DNA of 39,502 bases from Bacteroidota bacterium (GTDB lineage Bacteria; Bacteroidota; Bacteroidia; AKYH767-A; 2013-40CM-41-45). The stretch covers positions 1 to 39,502 of the forward strand of contig JAPLDB010000066.1 in the NCBI GenBank assembly GCA_026391975.1. Direction: 5' to 3'. The notes beneath the pieces were generated by a model, which searched no databases, had not been told where the DNA came from, and saw nothing but the letters and a program-made list of their open reading frames with translations. Positions within the stretch are counted from its first letter, which is position 1. Every line of letters begins with the position of its first letter. This document shows positions 15,516 to 23,083 of the stretch, piece by piece. The position numbers were made by a program, and so were the translations under genes.

Positions 15516-18500
15516 TTAATTTTTATGAATAGTAACGAGTGTGGAAATAGTATCGTCAACCTCAACCGTAACAGCCCCTGAAGCCTGCATCGTTTCTACG
15601 ATTTCGAAGGAGGTTGCCAAAATTTCCGCGCAAATATAGTCTTTATTGTTTAGGAGGGAATTTTTGAATTCCGGGTGATTTAATACGGTCAGGGCGATCT
15701 TGTCCGTTACCTCAAAACCCTTGTCTTTTCTCAGATTCTGGATCCGGTTTACAAATTCCCTTGCCAGCCCTTCTTCCTTCAATTTTGGTGAAACAGTAAC
15801 GTCCAGGGCTACCGTAATGGCGCCATCATTCGCCACTTTCCAGCCCGGCAAATCAACCGGAATGATCTCAACATCTTCCGGCAGGATCACCACCGCTTCG
15901 TTTTCAATGTTTACCTCATATTGCGAAAGCCTTTCAATGCCGGAAATCAGCGCCTCTGAATTATCGGCTGCATGTTGCTGAATGGCCTTCATGAGTTTGC
16001 CGTATTTTTTTCCAAGCGTCTTAAAATTCAGCTTCAGGTTTTTGGTAATGCTGGTCGTTTTTTCATCAACGAATTCCAGCTCTTTCACATTCACCTCTGT
16101 TAATATAAGGTCTTTAACGCCTTCAATTTTTGTTCTGAATGAAGCATCCAGTACCGGTATTTGTATGCGTTGCAACGGCTGACGAACACGCAGGTTTTCC
16201 TTTTTTCGTATCGAAAGGATCATGGAGGTGATCTTCTGAGCGAGATCCATTTTTTCCTCCAGGTCTTTATTGATGACTGCACTATTTGCTTCTACGAGAT
16301 ACGAAAGATGGACGGAAATATTTTCAGGCGTCTTGCCGGACAGGTTTTTATAAAGCCACTCTGCAAAAAAAGGAGCAATGGGACTCATCAACTGAGCAAC
16401 AGTGAGCAGACACTCATGGAGCGTTTCATACGCAGCCTGTTTGTCTTCGCTCATTTCTCCCCGCCAGAATCTTCTTCTCGACAACCGGACATACCAGTTG
16501 CTTAAATCTTCGGTAACAAATGACTCAATTGCACGGCCCACCGGCGTAGGATCATAATTGTCTAGTCCGGTTGTTACGTTTACAATGAGTGAATGCACCT
16601 TTGAAATGATCCACCTGTCAAGTTCTGTCTTTGGAGCAGGATCACTTTTTAATGAGGGATTGAAACTATCGATGTTCGCATATAGTGCGAAAAATGAATA
16701 AGTATTATACAGTGTTCCGAAAAACGACCGCTGCTTTTCAGCAACACCCTCAAGATCAAACTTGAGATTATCCCATGGAGAAGCATTCGTTACCATGTAC
16801 CAGCGAACAGCATCGGGACCATATTTTTCGATTGTTGAAAAAGGATCAACAGCATTCCCCAGGCGCTTGCTCATTTTATTTCCCGCCTTGTCAAGCACAA
16901 GTCCGTTACTGATCACATTCTTAAATGCGACAGAATCAAAGACCATCGTTGCAATGGCATGCAGTGTAAAAAACCAGCCACGCGTTTGATCTACGCCTTC
17001 GGCGATAAAATCAGCAGGAAAACGAGACCCAGCCCCCAAACCCCCAAAGGGGGCTTTAAATCCTCCAGACTTCGGAACAGTCGGAGTATGAGCAAGTGCT
17101 ATAAATATTTTTTGAAGGACGGATTCGATATCTCCAATTACCTCTTCGTTTCGGAATCGAATAACTTTATAGCCACACAGGTTGAGATATTCGGTGCGTG
17201 CAGCATCTAATTGTTTTTGTTCGTCGGTTGCATGATATCCGCCATCTACTTCAACTACCAAGCGTTTTTGGATGCAGACAAAATCAGGAATAACGTCCCC
17301 AATAATATGCTGCCTTCTGAATTTATAGCCGCTTAGTTTTTTTGCACTTAGCTGCGACCACAAAATTTCTTCTGCTGGTGTAGGATTATTGCGATTTGAT
17401 TTTGCGTGCTCGGAAAGTAATTTATATAAAAGCGGATTTGCTGTTTTCCAGCGCACTGCATTTAGATTTTCTCCCCCTTCGGGATTTGTTCCCCTCTCAT
17501 GATTTGTTCCCCCTTCGGGGGTTAGGGGGCTTGGGCCAAACGGATAATGCCACTGTGCATATGGCATAGCGCCGCTGTCGAACCATACATCGATCAGGTC
17601 TGATTCGCGCTCCATCTTTTTTCCGGATGCTGAAACAAGAATCACATCATCAATAAACGGTTTATGTAAATCAAATTTATCTATGTCAGTAAGAGACACC
17701 GGATTCGATTTCATAAATCCCGCTGCAATGGATTTTTCAATTTCAGAATGCAACTCCTCAACCGAACCAATGCATTTGATTTCATCGTCTGCGCCATCGG
17801 CATTTGGCTTTGTTTCCTCTTCGGGCTTTGTTCCCCCTTCGGGCTGCTTCATTCCCCCTTCGGGTTTTATCCCCCCTTCGGGGGTTAGGGGGCCGGGGTC
17901 GGGGCCGGCTGTTCTCCATATCGGCAATGGTATCCCCCAAAACCGCGAGCGCGAAAGATTCCAGTCTACTAGATTTTCAAGCCAGTTGCCGAACCGCCCC
18001 GTGCCTGTTGATTCGGGCTTCCAGTTGATTGTATTGTTTAACTCGATCATCCGCTCTTTGGCTGCAGTAGTGCGGACAAACCACGAATCCAGCGGATAGT
18101 AAAGAATGGGTTTATCTGTACGCCAGCAATGCGGATAGCTGTGCTCGAACTTTTCTACCTTAAATGCCTTGTTCTCTTTCTTCAGTTTGATTGAGATCCG
18201 TTCATCTACACTTAAATATTTTTCTGTCCCCTGTTTCTTCTTTTCTGTCTCTTTCTCCTCCTCAGTAAGATATTGTTCTTTCACATATTCATTCGCAAAG
18301 TCCGTTACCTCCGGAAGAAATTTTCCGCGTTTATCAACAAGTGTCAGCGAACCGATGCCGTTTTGTTTTGCAACGCGAAAGTCATCCGCACCAAAACTCG
18401 GCGCAATGTGAACGATGCCGGTACCGTCTTCGATGGTTACAAAATCTCCGGCAACAACCCTGAATGCCTTGCCATCTGTGGGTTGTACGTATGGCAGCAA

Positions 18501-19535
18501 TTGTTCGTAGCCGATCCCAACAAGTTCTTTTCCGGCAACTTCACCAACTATAGCAAACGGAATTTGCTTGTCGCCCTGTTTGTAATCTTCTAATTTTAAT
18601 TCAGCATTTTTCTCAGGAAAATATTTTCCCAGCAAATCTTTTGCGAGAATAACATTGATAGCCCGATGCGTATATGGATTGAATGTTTTTACAATTGAAT
18701 ATGTAATTTTCTCACCAACAGCCAGTGCCGTGTTCGAAGGCAATGTCCACGGCGTAGTTGTCCATGCGAGGATGTAGAACTCACCCAAACCATCAACTTT
18801 GTTGAGAACTCCAAATGTACCTGGATTTTCTCCCTTCTCTTTTGGAGAAGGGCCGGGGATGAGGCGGAATTGCGCAACCACACTCGTGTCCTTGATCGGC
18901 TTATACGTTCCCGGCTGATTCAGCTCATGCGAACTAAGCCCCGTACCTGCAGCAGGAGAATATGGCTGTATTGTATAACCCTTGTAGAGCAGATTTTTTT
19001 TATAAAGCTCCTTCAGGATCCACCAGACAGATTCAATGTAACTGTTTTCATAGGTGATGTACGGATGCGTTAGATCAACCCAGTAACCCATGATGCGTGT
19101 TACCTCATCCCACCGCTCTTTGTATTTCATCACCTCGGTGCGACACGCTTTGTTGTAATCTTCAATGGAGATCTTTTTGCCGATGTCCTCTTTCTTAATG
19201 CCTAGCGTTTTTTCAACACTAAGCTCAATAGGAAGTCCATGCGTATCCCAGCCGCCTTTGCGATCTACTTTTTCATCCTTCAATGTATGGTACCGGCAGA
19301 AAATATCTTTGATGGCCCGCGCCATTACATGGTGGATGCCGGGTAATCCATTTGCACTCGGAGGACCTTCATAAAAAATATAAGCAGGCTTACCCTCGCG
19401 CGTAGAAATGCTTTTGTCAAAAACCTTCTCCTTTTCCCAAAAAGCAAGGATTTCCTTTCCAATCTCGGGAAGGTTAAGTTGTTTGAACTCCGGATATATT
19501 TTTTCTGTCGCCACGTCTGTAAAAAAGGAGGGCAA
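15516..19535 (-). CDS. ileS: Isoleucyl-tRNA synthetase with in-frame DUF559 nuclease and two more repeat insertions
   Basis: One uninterrupted frame of 1339 residues. IleRS landmarks are intact: GPPSANGLPGIHH (GIHH at 66-69 in place of HIGH), the editing domain with LAWTTTPWTLPSN, GWDTHGLPIE, SRSRFWGIPLPIWR, DVWFDSGAMPYAQWHYPF, EGVDQTRGWFF, KMSKR (887-891) and an anticodon-binding C-terminal half. It charges tRNA-Ile. About 220 residues are foreign: 225-236 (a small palindrome), 543-577 (PEGG repeats) and 667-838 (a nuclease domain with D751, E762 and D764). Removing them leaves ~1117 residues, close to the expected size. Each insertion keeps the frame and sits where a loop is likely. The layout resembles eukaryotic-type IleRS2. 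Whether the nuclease domain stays in the mature enzyme is unknown. Confidence 0.95.
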   Translation of the reverse strand: MPSFFTDVATEKIYPEFKQLNLPEIGKEILAFWEKEKVFDKSISTREGKPAYIFYEGPPSANGLPGIHHVMARAIKDIFCRYHTLKDEKVDRKGGWDTHGLPIELSVEKTLGIKKEDIGKKISIEDYNKACRTEVMKYKERWDEVTRIMGYWVDLTHPYITYENSYIESVWWILKELYKKNLLYKGYTIQPYSPAAGTGLSSHELNQPGTYKPIKDTSVVAQFRLIPGPSPKEKGENPGTFGVLNKVDGLGEFYILAWTTTPWTLPSNTALAVGEKITYSIVKTFNPYTHRAINVILAKDLLGKYFPEKNAELKLEDYKQGDKQIPFAIVGEVAGKELVGIGYEQLLPYVQPTDGKAFRVVAGDFVTIEDGTGIVHIAPSFGADDFRVAKQNGIGSLTLVDKRGKFLPEVTDFANEYVKEQYLTEEEKETEKKKQGTEKYLSVDERISIKLKKENKAFKVEKFEHSYPHCWRTDKPILYYPLDSWFVRTTAAKERMIELNNTINWKPESTGTGRFGNWLENLVDWNLSRSRFWGIPLPIWRTAGPDPGPLTPEGGIKPEGGMKQPEGGTKPEEETKPNADGADDEIKCIGSVEELHSEIEKSIAAGFMKSNPVSLTDIDKFDLHKPFIDDVILVSASGKKMERESDLIDVWFDSGAMPYAQWHYPFGPSPLTPEGGTNHERGTNPEGGENLNAVRWKTANPLLYKLLSEHAKSNRNNPTPAEEILWSQLSAKKLSGYKFRRQHIIGDVIPDFVCIQKRLVVEVDGGYHATDEQKQLDAARTEYLNLCGYKVIRFRNEEVIGDIESVLQKIFIALAHTPTVPKSGGFKAPFGGLGAGSRFPADFIAEGVDQTRGWFFTLHAIATMVFDSVAFKNVISNGLVLDKAGNKMSKRLGNAVDPFSTIEKYGPDAVRWYMVTNASPWDNLKFDLEGVAEKQRSFFGTLYNTYSFFALYANIDSFNPSLKSDPAPKTELDRWIISKVHSLIVNVTTGLDNYDPTPVGRAIESFVTEDLSNWYVRLSRRRFWRGEMSEDKQAAYETLHECLLTVAQLMSPIAPFFAEWLYKNLSGKTPENISVHLSYLVEANSAVINKDLEEKMDLAQKITSMILSIRKKENLRVRQPLQRIQIPVLDASFRTKIEGVKDLILTEVNVKELEFVDEKTTSITKNLKLNFKTLGKKYGKLMKAIQQHAADNSEALISGIERLSQYEVNIENEAVVILPEDVEIIPVDLPGWKVANDGAITVALDVTVSPKLKEEGLAREFVNRIQNLRKDKGFEVTDKIALTVLNHPEFKNSLLNNKDYICAEILATSFEIVETMQASGAVTVEVDDTISTLVTIHKN
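17031..17053. repeat. Terminal inverted repeat of the DUF559 element (3' end of the insert)
   Basis: AGCCCCCAAACCCCCAAAGG continuing to GGG at 17053. It pairs with 17509-17531 with two mismatches and encodes the tail of the insert. Confidence 0.75.
17509..17531. repeat. Terminal inverted repeat of the DUF559 element (5' end of the insert)
   Basis: CCCCCTTCGGGGGTTAGGGG continuing to GCT at 17531. Its first 22 bases recur exactly at 17872-17893 in the second ileS insertion. Next to it on the nuclease side is a degenerate short repeat with cores CCCCCTTCGGG and GATTTGTTCC. Confidence 0.75.
17805..17909 (-). repeat. Second palindromic in-frame insertion in ileS (PEGG repeats, no nuclease)
   Basis: These 105 bp (35 codons, residues 543-577) separate GIPLPIWRT from NADGADDEIKCIGS. 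They begin with the same 22-bp sequence as the DUF559 element end (17872-17893) and continue with four degenerate copies of an ~18-21-bp unit carrying CCCTTCGGG, translated as PEGGIKPEGGMKQPEGGTK. There is no partner inverted repeat at the other end. It looks like a one-ended or decayed relative of the nuclease-bearing element. Confidence 0.7.
18828..18863 (-). repeat. Third palindromic in-frame insertion in ileS (GPSPKEKGE type)
   Basis: An 8-bp perfect stem, CCCTTCTC (18832-18839) and GAGAAGGG (18845-18852), with a five-base loop is followed by CCGGGGATGAGG. It is translated as LIPGPSPKEKGE (residues 225-236) just before the conserved FYILAWTTTPWTLPSN. Peptides of the form GPSPKE(K/R)GE are a familiar translation of a dispersed bacterial palindromic repeat; here it sits inside the editing-domain region. 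Confidence 0.6.
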
Positions 19536-19571
19536 AAGTAATTTTAATCCGCGAATCAGGAAGCTTTTAGG

Positions 19572-20084
19572 TCAATGACTGAACCAGTCGCTGTACATCC
19601 GGTAGCGGTCGGGCAGCTCATCGAGCAATTTACGCTGTTCTGCGCTTATGGGCTTGATTTTTTTAGCTGGAACCCCGGCATAAATAAACCCGCTTTCACA
19701 GACCATATTCTCCGGAACCAATGCCCCGGCGCCGATAATGGCATATGGCTCAACAACAGCATGATCCATTACAATGGCTCCCATACCGATCAGGACATGA
19801 TCCTTAAGGGTGCATCCGTGTACGATGGCCCTGTGACCAATGCTGACAAAATCCCCGATCTCCGTTTTTGCATATTGGTAGGTACAATGGATAATTGCGC
19901 CATCCTGGATGTTTACCTTCTTCCCTACCTGTATCGAATTCACATCCCCCCTTACCACAGCATTGAACCAAACACTGCAATCATCGCCCATCACCACATC
20001 GCCAATTACAGTTGAATTCTCAGCGAGGAAGCAGTTTTTTCCAAATACCGGAGAAATATTTTTTATCGGAATCAGCAGTGCCAT
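19572..20084 (-). CDS. Gamma carbonic anhydrase family protein (left-handed beta-helix)
   Basis: Start at 20084 (MALLIPIKN) gives 170 residues, the family norm; the frame is open 15 codons further up without support. Hexapeptide repeats form a left-handed beta-helix (VIGDVVMGDDCSVWFNAVVRG, IGDFVSIGHRAIVHG, LIGMGAIVMDHAVV). Zinc-binding histidines are in IIHCTY and SIGHRAIVHG, placed as in gamma carbonic anhydrases and PaaY/YrdA proteins. Activity on CO2 or another substrate cannot be decided. It lies 37 bases upstream of ileS on the same strand and could be the first gene of that transcript. A CATCTTTG box on the minus strand near 20103-20110 may be its promoter. Confidence 0.9.
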   Translation of the reverse strand: MALLIPIKNISPVFGKNCFLAENSTVIGDVVMGDDCSVWFNAVVRGDVNSIQVGKKVNIQDGAIIHCTYQYAKTEIGDFVSIGHRAIVHGCTLKDHVLIGMGAIVMDHAVVEPYAIIGAGALVPENMVCESGFIYAGVPAKKIKPISAEQRKLLDELPDRYRMYSDWFSH

Positions 20085-20187
20085 TGTGTAGTTGTTAAGT
20101 TGATAGCAAAGATGCGCCATTGCCACCAATGTGAGATATGGAACACTTAATTCTTTTCCGTAATTTTACTGACCCATCTTTTAGAAT

Positions 20188-20751
20188 ATGAAAAAGTTAT
20201 TTCTTTTCGGCCTCATCGGACTGCTTTTTTCCGGTTGCAGAAATAAAGACACCTATCCGGATGTCCCTACCCTTGAATTTAAATCAATGGCTTTTGGAAA
20301 TGATGGTGGCATAAAAACATTTATTTTAACGGCAACATTTACTGACGGCGACGGCGACATCGGCTACTACCAGGACAGGCCCAATGATCCGATCTTTGAT
20401 GATTCATCAAGTCAGTACTATTACAATTTTGTGATTGAACTTCAGGTTTATAGAAATGGAATATGGAATGATACCGCCATTACATATTTGGATATCAACT
20501 ATAACTCAGACACAACAGAGGCGGATAATGACACCACGTTTACACTTTACAATGATTTGATCAGCAGTAGGCTTCCATTCCTTACACAGGATGGTCAAAA
20601 CAAAGGGCTGAAGGGAGACATAGACAAGACTGCATATTTGCCTTTTGTTCCTGCCGGTGACACACTTCGTTTCAGGGCATTTATATATGACCGGTCACTC
20701 AACAAAAGCAATGAGATCTATACGCCGGGATATTTTATTCTGAATCCCTGA
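20188..20751 (+). CDS. Lipoprotein of unknown function
   Basis: The 187 residues begin with a lipoprotein signal (MKKLFLFGLIGLLFSGC; Cys17 in the lipobox LFSGC). The mature part is acidic and has an Ig/cadherin-like motif (TATFTDGDGDIGYYQDRP) with clustered Asp, suggesting calcium binding. A second strand pattern, DTLRFRAFIYDRSLNKSNE, is typical of secreted beta-sandwich domains. It is probably outer-membrane anchored; role unknown. Its last 17 bases overlap the 3' end of the convergent glycosyltransferase gene. Confidence 0.8.
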   Translation: MKKLFLFGLIGLLFSGCRNKDTYPDVPTLEFKSMAFGNDGGIKTFILTATFTDGDGDIGYYQDRPNDPIFDDSSSQYYYNFVIELQVYRNGIWNDTAITYLDINYNSDTTEADNDTTFTLYNDLISSRLPFLTQDGQNKGLKGDIDKTAYLPFVPAGDTLRFRAFIYDRSLNKSNEIYTPGYFILNP

Positions 20752-21817
20752 GTTGTTCAACGGCATTCTTTAGAAGATTGCCGCCATCATTTCCGGCTCC
20801 CAGATTGTGAACTGAAAAATCCCCACTCATTTCTGTACCCGCCAAAGAAAATTCCGATTGTAATACACTTTTGAATATTTTATGTGACGTAAGATATTCC
20901 GCAAGGTATTCCTGTTCGGTTTGTCCGGGTGTCGGGATCAACAAAGCGTCCTTTTTCAATGCAACCAGATCCATGATGCTTGAATAACCCGACCTGAAGA
21001 CAACCAAACGTGATGAGACAATTGCTTTTTTCAGGGCCTCCGAAGGAAGGTGTGAAACAATTCTGTGATTGCCGTTTTGTTCATCATGTTTTCTTCCCGG
21101 CCTTCCCTCTATCAGAATGGCTTTGCCGGTATAGGTATCGATTTGTGATAAAACAATTTTTTCAAAAACACTTCGCGAAGGTTCCGGGCCGCTGATCACG
21201 ATGCAGAGGTCGTATTCAATATTTATTTCTTCAGATGAAGGAGTGTAACGCGAAAGAGGATTGATGAAACGGGCATTTGACGGAATCGGATATTTGTGCG
21301 ACAGGTCTCCGGAAATGTTTACACCGCCGCTATAATCAGGGATCCAGCAAAAATTATATTTATTGATAATCCGGCTGTGGAAATAATAAAGGAGCGGCTC
21401 AAACACCCCCAAACCCCGTGGGCACTTGATCATTACCTGGTGGGTCATGTAGACCGAACAAACATTCTTGTTCCACAATCCAAACCTGCCGTCTGAAATA
21501 ACAACATCAATTTTATGCTCGCGGATAATATTCTTGAGATGAGAATGTTCGACCAGCATCCGGAAAATAATTTTAGGGAGCTGGAAAATGATTTTCATCC
21601 ATGCCGGAAAAACGGATGAGTATGAAAGCCCATAACCTTTCAGATAAATAAAACGCAAATCAGGAAACTCTTCGCGCAGTAAATGCTCCATCCTTCCGTC
21701 TGCGGCGATGATCACTTCATGTCCTGCTTTCAGCAATTCCCGGATAATTGGAATGCACCGCGTGGCATGACCAAGGCCCCAGTCAAGGGGAGCGACTAAT
21801 ATTTTTCTTGATGCCAT
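20735..21817 (-). CDS. MurG-like glycosyltransferase (GT-B fold)
   Basis: The 360 residues follow the GT-B/GT28 pattern. The N-terminal domain has KILVAPLDWGLGHATRCIPI, a glycine-rich acceptor loop like that of MurG, and HEVIIAADGRMEHLL. The C-terminal nucleotide-sugar domain has CIVISGPEPSRSVFE and RLVVFRSGYSSIMDLVALKK, close to the donor-binding GxSSxxE region, followed by LLIPTPGQTEQEYLAEYL. It is not MurG itself and sits outside a cell-wall cluster. Donor and acceptor are unknown; glycolipid or surface polysaccharide synthesis is plausible. Confidence 0.85.
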   Translation of the reverse strand: MASRKILVAPLDWGLGHATRCIPIIRELLKAGHEVIIAADGRMEHLLREEFPDLRFIYLKGYGLSYSSVFPAWMKIIFQLPKIIFRMLVEHSHLKNIIREHKIDVVISDGRFGLWNKNVCSVYMTHQVMIKCPRGLGVFEPLLYYFHSRIINKYNFCWIPDYSGGVNISGDLSHKYPIPSNARFINPLSRYTPSSEEINIEYDLCIVISGPEPSRSVFEKIVLSQIDTYTGKAILIEGRPGRKHDEQNGNHRIVSHLPSEALKKAIVSSRLVVFRSGYSSIMDLVALKKDALLIPTPGQTEQEYLAEYLTSHKIFKSVLQSEFSLAGTEMSGDFSVHNLGAGNDGGNLLKNAVEQLRDSE

Positions 21818-21880
21818 GCCGAATTATCCCATCAAATACCGAATCTTGCCTGAGACGAGACGAATATACAAATTGCGAAT

Positions 21881-21888
21881 TAGCTTTG
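21881..21888 (+). promoter_or_regulatory. Probable -7 box for trmB
   Basis: TAGCTTTG matches TAnnTTTG exactly and ends 40 bases before the trmB start. No TTG at the usual spacing. Confidence 0.4.
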
Positions 21889-21928
21889 CACCCCATTTGT
21901 AAATTCGTAAGTATTAGTATTTGGTAGT

Positions 21929-22588
21929 ATGAAGAGAAAGCTTGCCCGTTTTGCAGAAAATGAAACATTTCCCCACTTGTTTCAGCCAAAAATGTTTCCA
22001 CCTGTTGACCACCCGCTGAAAGGCAAATGGCATACAGACTTCTTTAAAAACGAAAACCCCATCGTGCTCGAGTTGGGCTGCGGACGCGGCGAGTACACGG
22101 TGAACCTCGCCGAAAAATTTCCGGAGAAAAACTTTATCGGCGTAGACTGGAAGGGCGCACGGCTCTGGCGCGGAGCCAAAACCGTTCAGGAAAATAAAAT
22201 GACAAACGTGGCTTTCCTGCGCATCATGATCCAGAATATCCTCAACCATTTTTCAAAAGATGAAGTGAGTGAAATATGGATTACATTTCCTGATCCCCAG
22301 CCTCAATCAACCCGCGAACGCAAAAGACTTACCGCTCCCCGCTTTCTTGATCAGTATAAACAAATATTAAAAGCGGGCGGCATCATTCACCTTAAAACAG
22401 ACAACAAACCGTTTTATGAATATACGCTTGGTGTAATTGAAGAAAATAAACATCATAAGATCTATTCAACCGACGACCTGTACCACTCTGATGCCGACAA
22501 TGAAATTTTAGGTATTAAAACTACGTATGAAAAAATATTTCTGGAACAGGGATCTAAGATCTGTTATGTGAAATTTACGCTTGCATGA
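21929..22588 (+). CDS. trmB: tRNA (guanine-N7-)-methyltransferase TrmB
   Basis: The 219-residue SAM-dependent enzyme methylates G46 in the variable loop of tRNAs. It shows the SAM-binding motif LELGCGRGEYTVNLA, then FIGVDWKGARLWRGAK, the signature WITFPDPQP, RLTAPRFLDQY, LKTDNKPFYEYTL and a C-terminal TTYEKIFLEQGSKICY, which carries conserved tRNA-binding positions. The size is normal. Its stop overlaps the next start by four bases (ATGA at 22585-22588), so the two are co-translated. Confidence 0.95.
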   Translation: MKRKLARFAENETFPHLFQPKMFPPVDHPLKGKWHTDFFKNENPIVLELGCGRGEYTVNLAEKFPEKNFIGVDWKGARLWRGAKTVQENKMTNVAFLRIMIQNILNHFSKDEVSEIWITFPDPQPQSTRERKRLTAPRFLDQYKQILKAGGIIHLKTDNKPFYEYTLGVIEENKHHKIYSTDDLYHSDADNEILGIKTTYEKIFLEQGSKICYVKFTLA

Positions 22589-22935
22589 AAAAAGAAAAAA
22601 ACAAACTCGATTCTTTTTTTGAACAGGTTTATGCAGTGGCAAGGCTTGTTCCAAAGGGAAGGGTTACATCTTATGGAGCCATTGGCAAGTATTTGGGAAC
22701 AGCAAAGAGTGCCCGCATGGTCGGCTGGGCAATGAACGGAGCACACCAGGTAAAGCCGAAAGTTCCTGCACATCGTGTTGTTAACCGCACGGGTTTACTT
22801 ACCGGTAAACACCACTTTGGAACACCGACAAGAATGCAGGAATTGCTTGAAAAAGAAGGCATCAAAGTAAAAAATGACCAGGTGCAGGATTTTAAGAAAT
22901 TGTACTGGGATCCAATGGTTGAGCTTAGCATATGA
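22585..22935 (+). CDS. MGMT family alkyltransferase-like (ATL) protein
   Basis: This 116-residue protein corresponds to the DNA-binding C-terminal domain of O6-alkylguanine-DNA alkyltransferase: VYAVARLVPKGRVTSYGAI, ARMVGWAMNGAHQ and PAHRVVNRTGLLTGKHHFG. The active-site PCHR is PAHR here, so the alkyl-acceptor Cys is missing. Such ATL proteins bind alkylated bases and pass them to nucleotide excision repair instead of repairing them directly. It overlaps trmB by four bases. Confidence 0.9.
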   Translation: MKKEKNKLDSFFEQVYAVARLVPKGRVTSYGAIGKYLGTAKSARMVGWAMNGAHQVKPKVPAHRVVNRTGLLTGKHHFGTPTRMQELLEKEGIKVKNDQVQDFKKLYWDPMVELSI

Positions 22936-23083
22936 TCGAAACAAATGTAGGAATCTCTATAAAACAGACAGTTACTCTGCCGCCAAATCAGAAATGGTTC
23001 CGAACGGCGCTAAAGATTACCTTTGCGTCAGATTACCGAATAGATTCATTGAGAATTAAAAGAAGTGTAATCTGAATAAAAAA

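Larger units (their letters stand above)
17022..17537 (-). mobile_element. DUF559 nuclease element inserted in frame inside ileS
   Basis: The insert separates HYPF from FPADFIAEGVDQTRGW, which are close together in ordinary IleRS. Its ends are 23-bp inverted repeats (17031-17053 and 17509-17531) matching at 21 of 23 positions; each is itself nearly palindromic (CCCCC-TTC-GGGGG). The segment between their outer ends is 501 bp and the whole insert about 516 bp, both divisible by three. It encodes a Vsr-like PD-(D/E)XK domain: NPTPAEEILWSQLSAKKLSG, YKFRRQHIIGDVIPDF (Asp751), RLVVEVDGGYH (Glu762, Asp764) and GYKVIRFRNEEV. Orientation matches ileS and it has no start codon of its own near its 5' end. 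No intein splice motifs are present. Mechanism unknown. Confidence 0.75.

Noticed and set aside
15222-15581. 119-codon plus-strand frame opposite the dksA-like gene
   Set aside because: It is the Phe/Ala-rich shadow of the lysine-rich repeat tail on the minus strand.
17022-17537. Intein in IleRS
   Set aside because: The insert lacks a Cys/Ser at its N-terminal junction, has no Hint-domain blocks, and has no His-Asn before the C-terminal junction; the ends are palindromic DNA instead.
15516-19535. Frameshift, pseudogene or assembly error in ileS
   Set aside because: All three insertions keep the frame, no stop occurs over 1339 codons, and the IleRS motifs before, between and after the inserts are intact.
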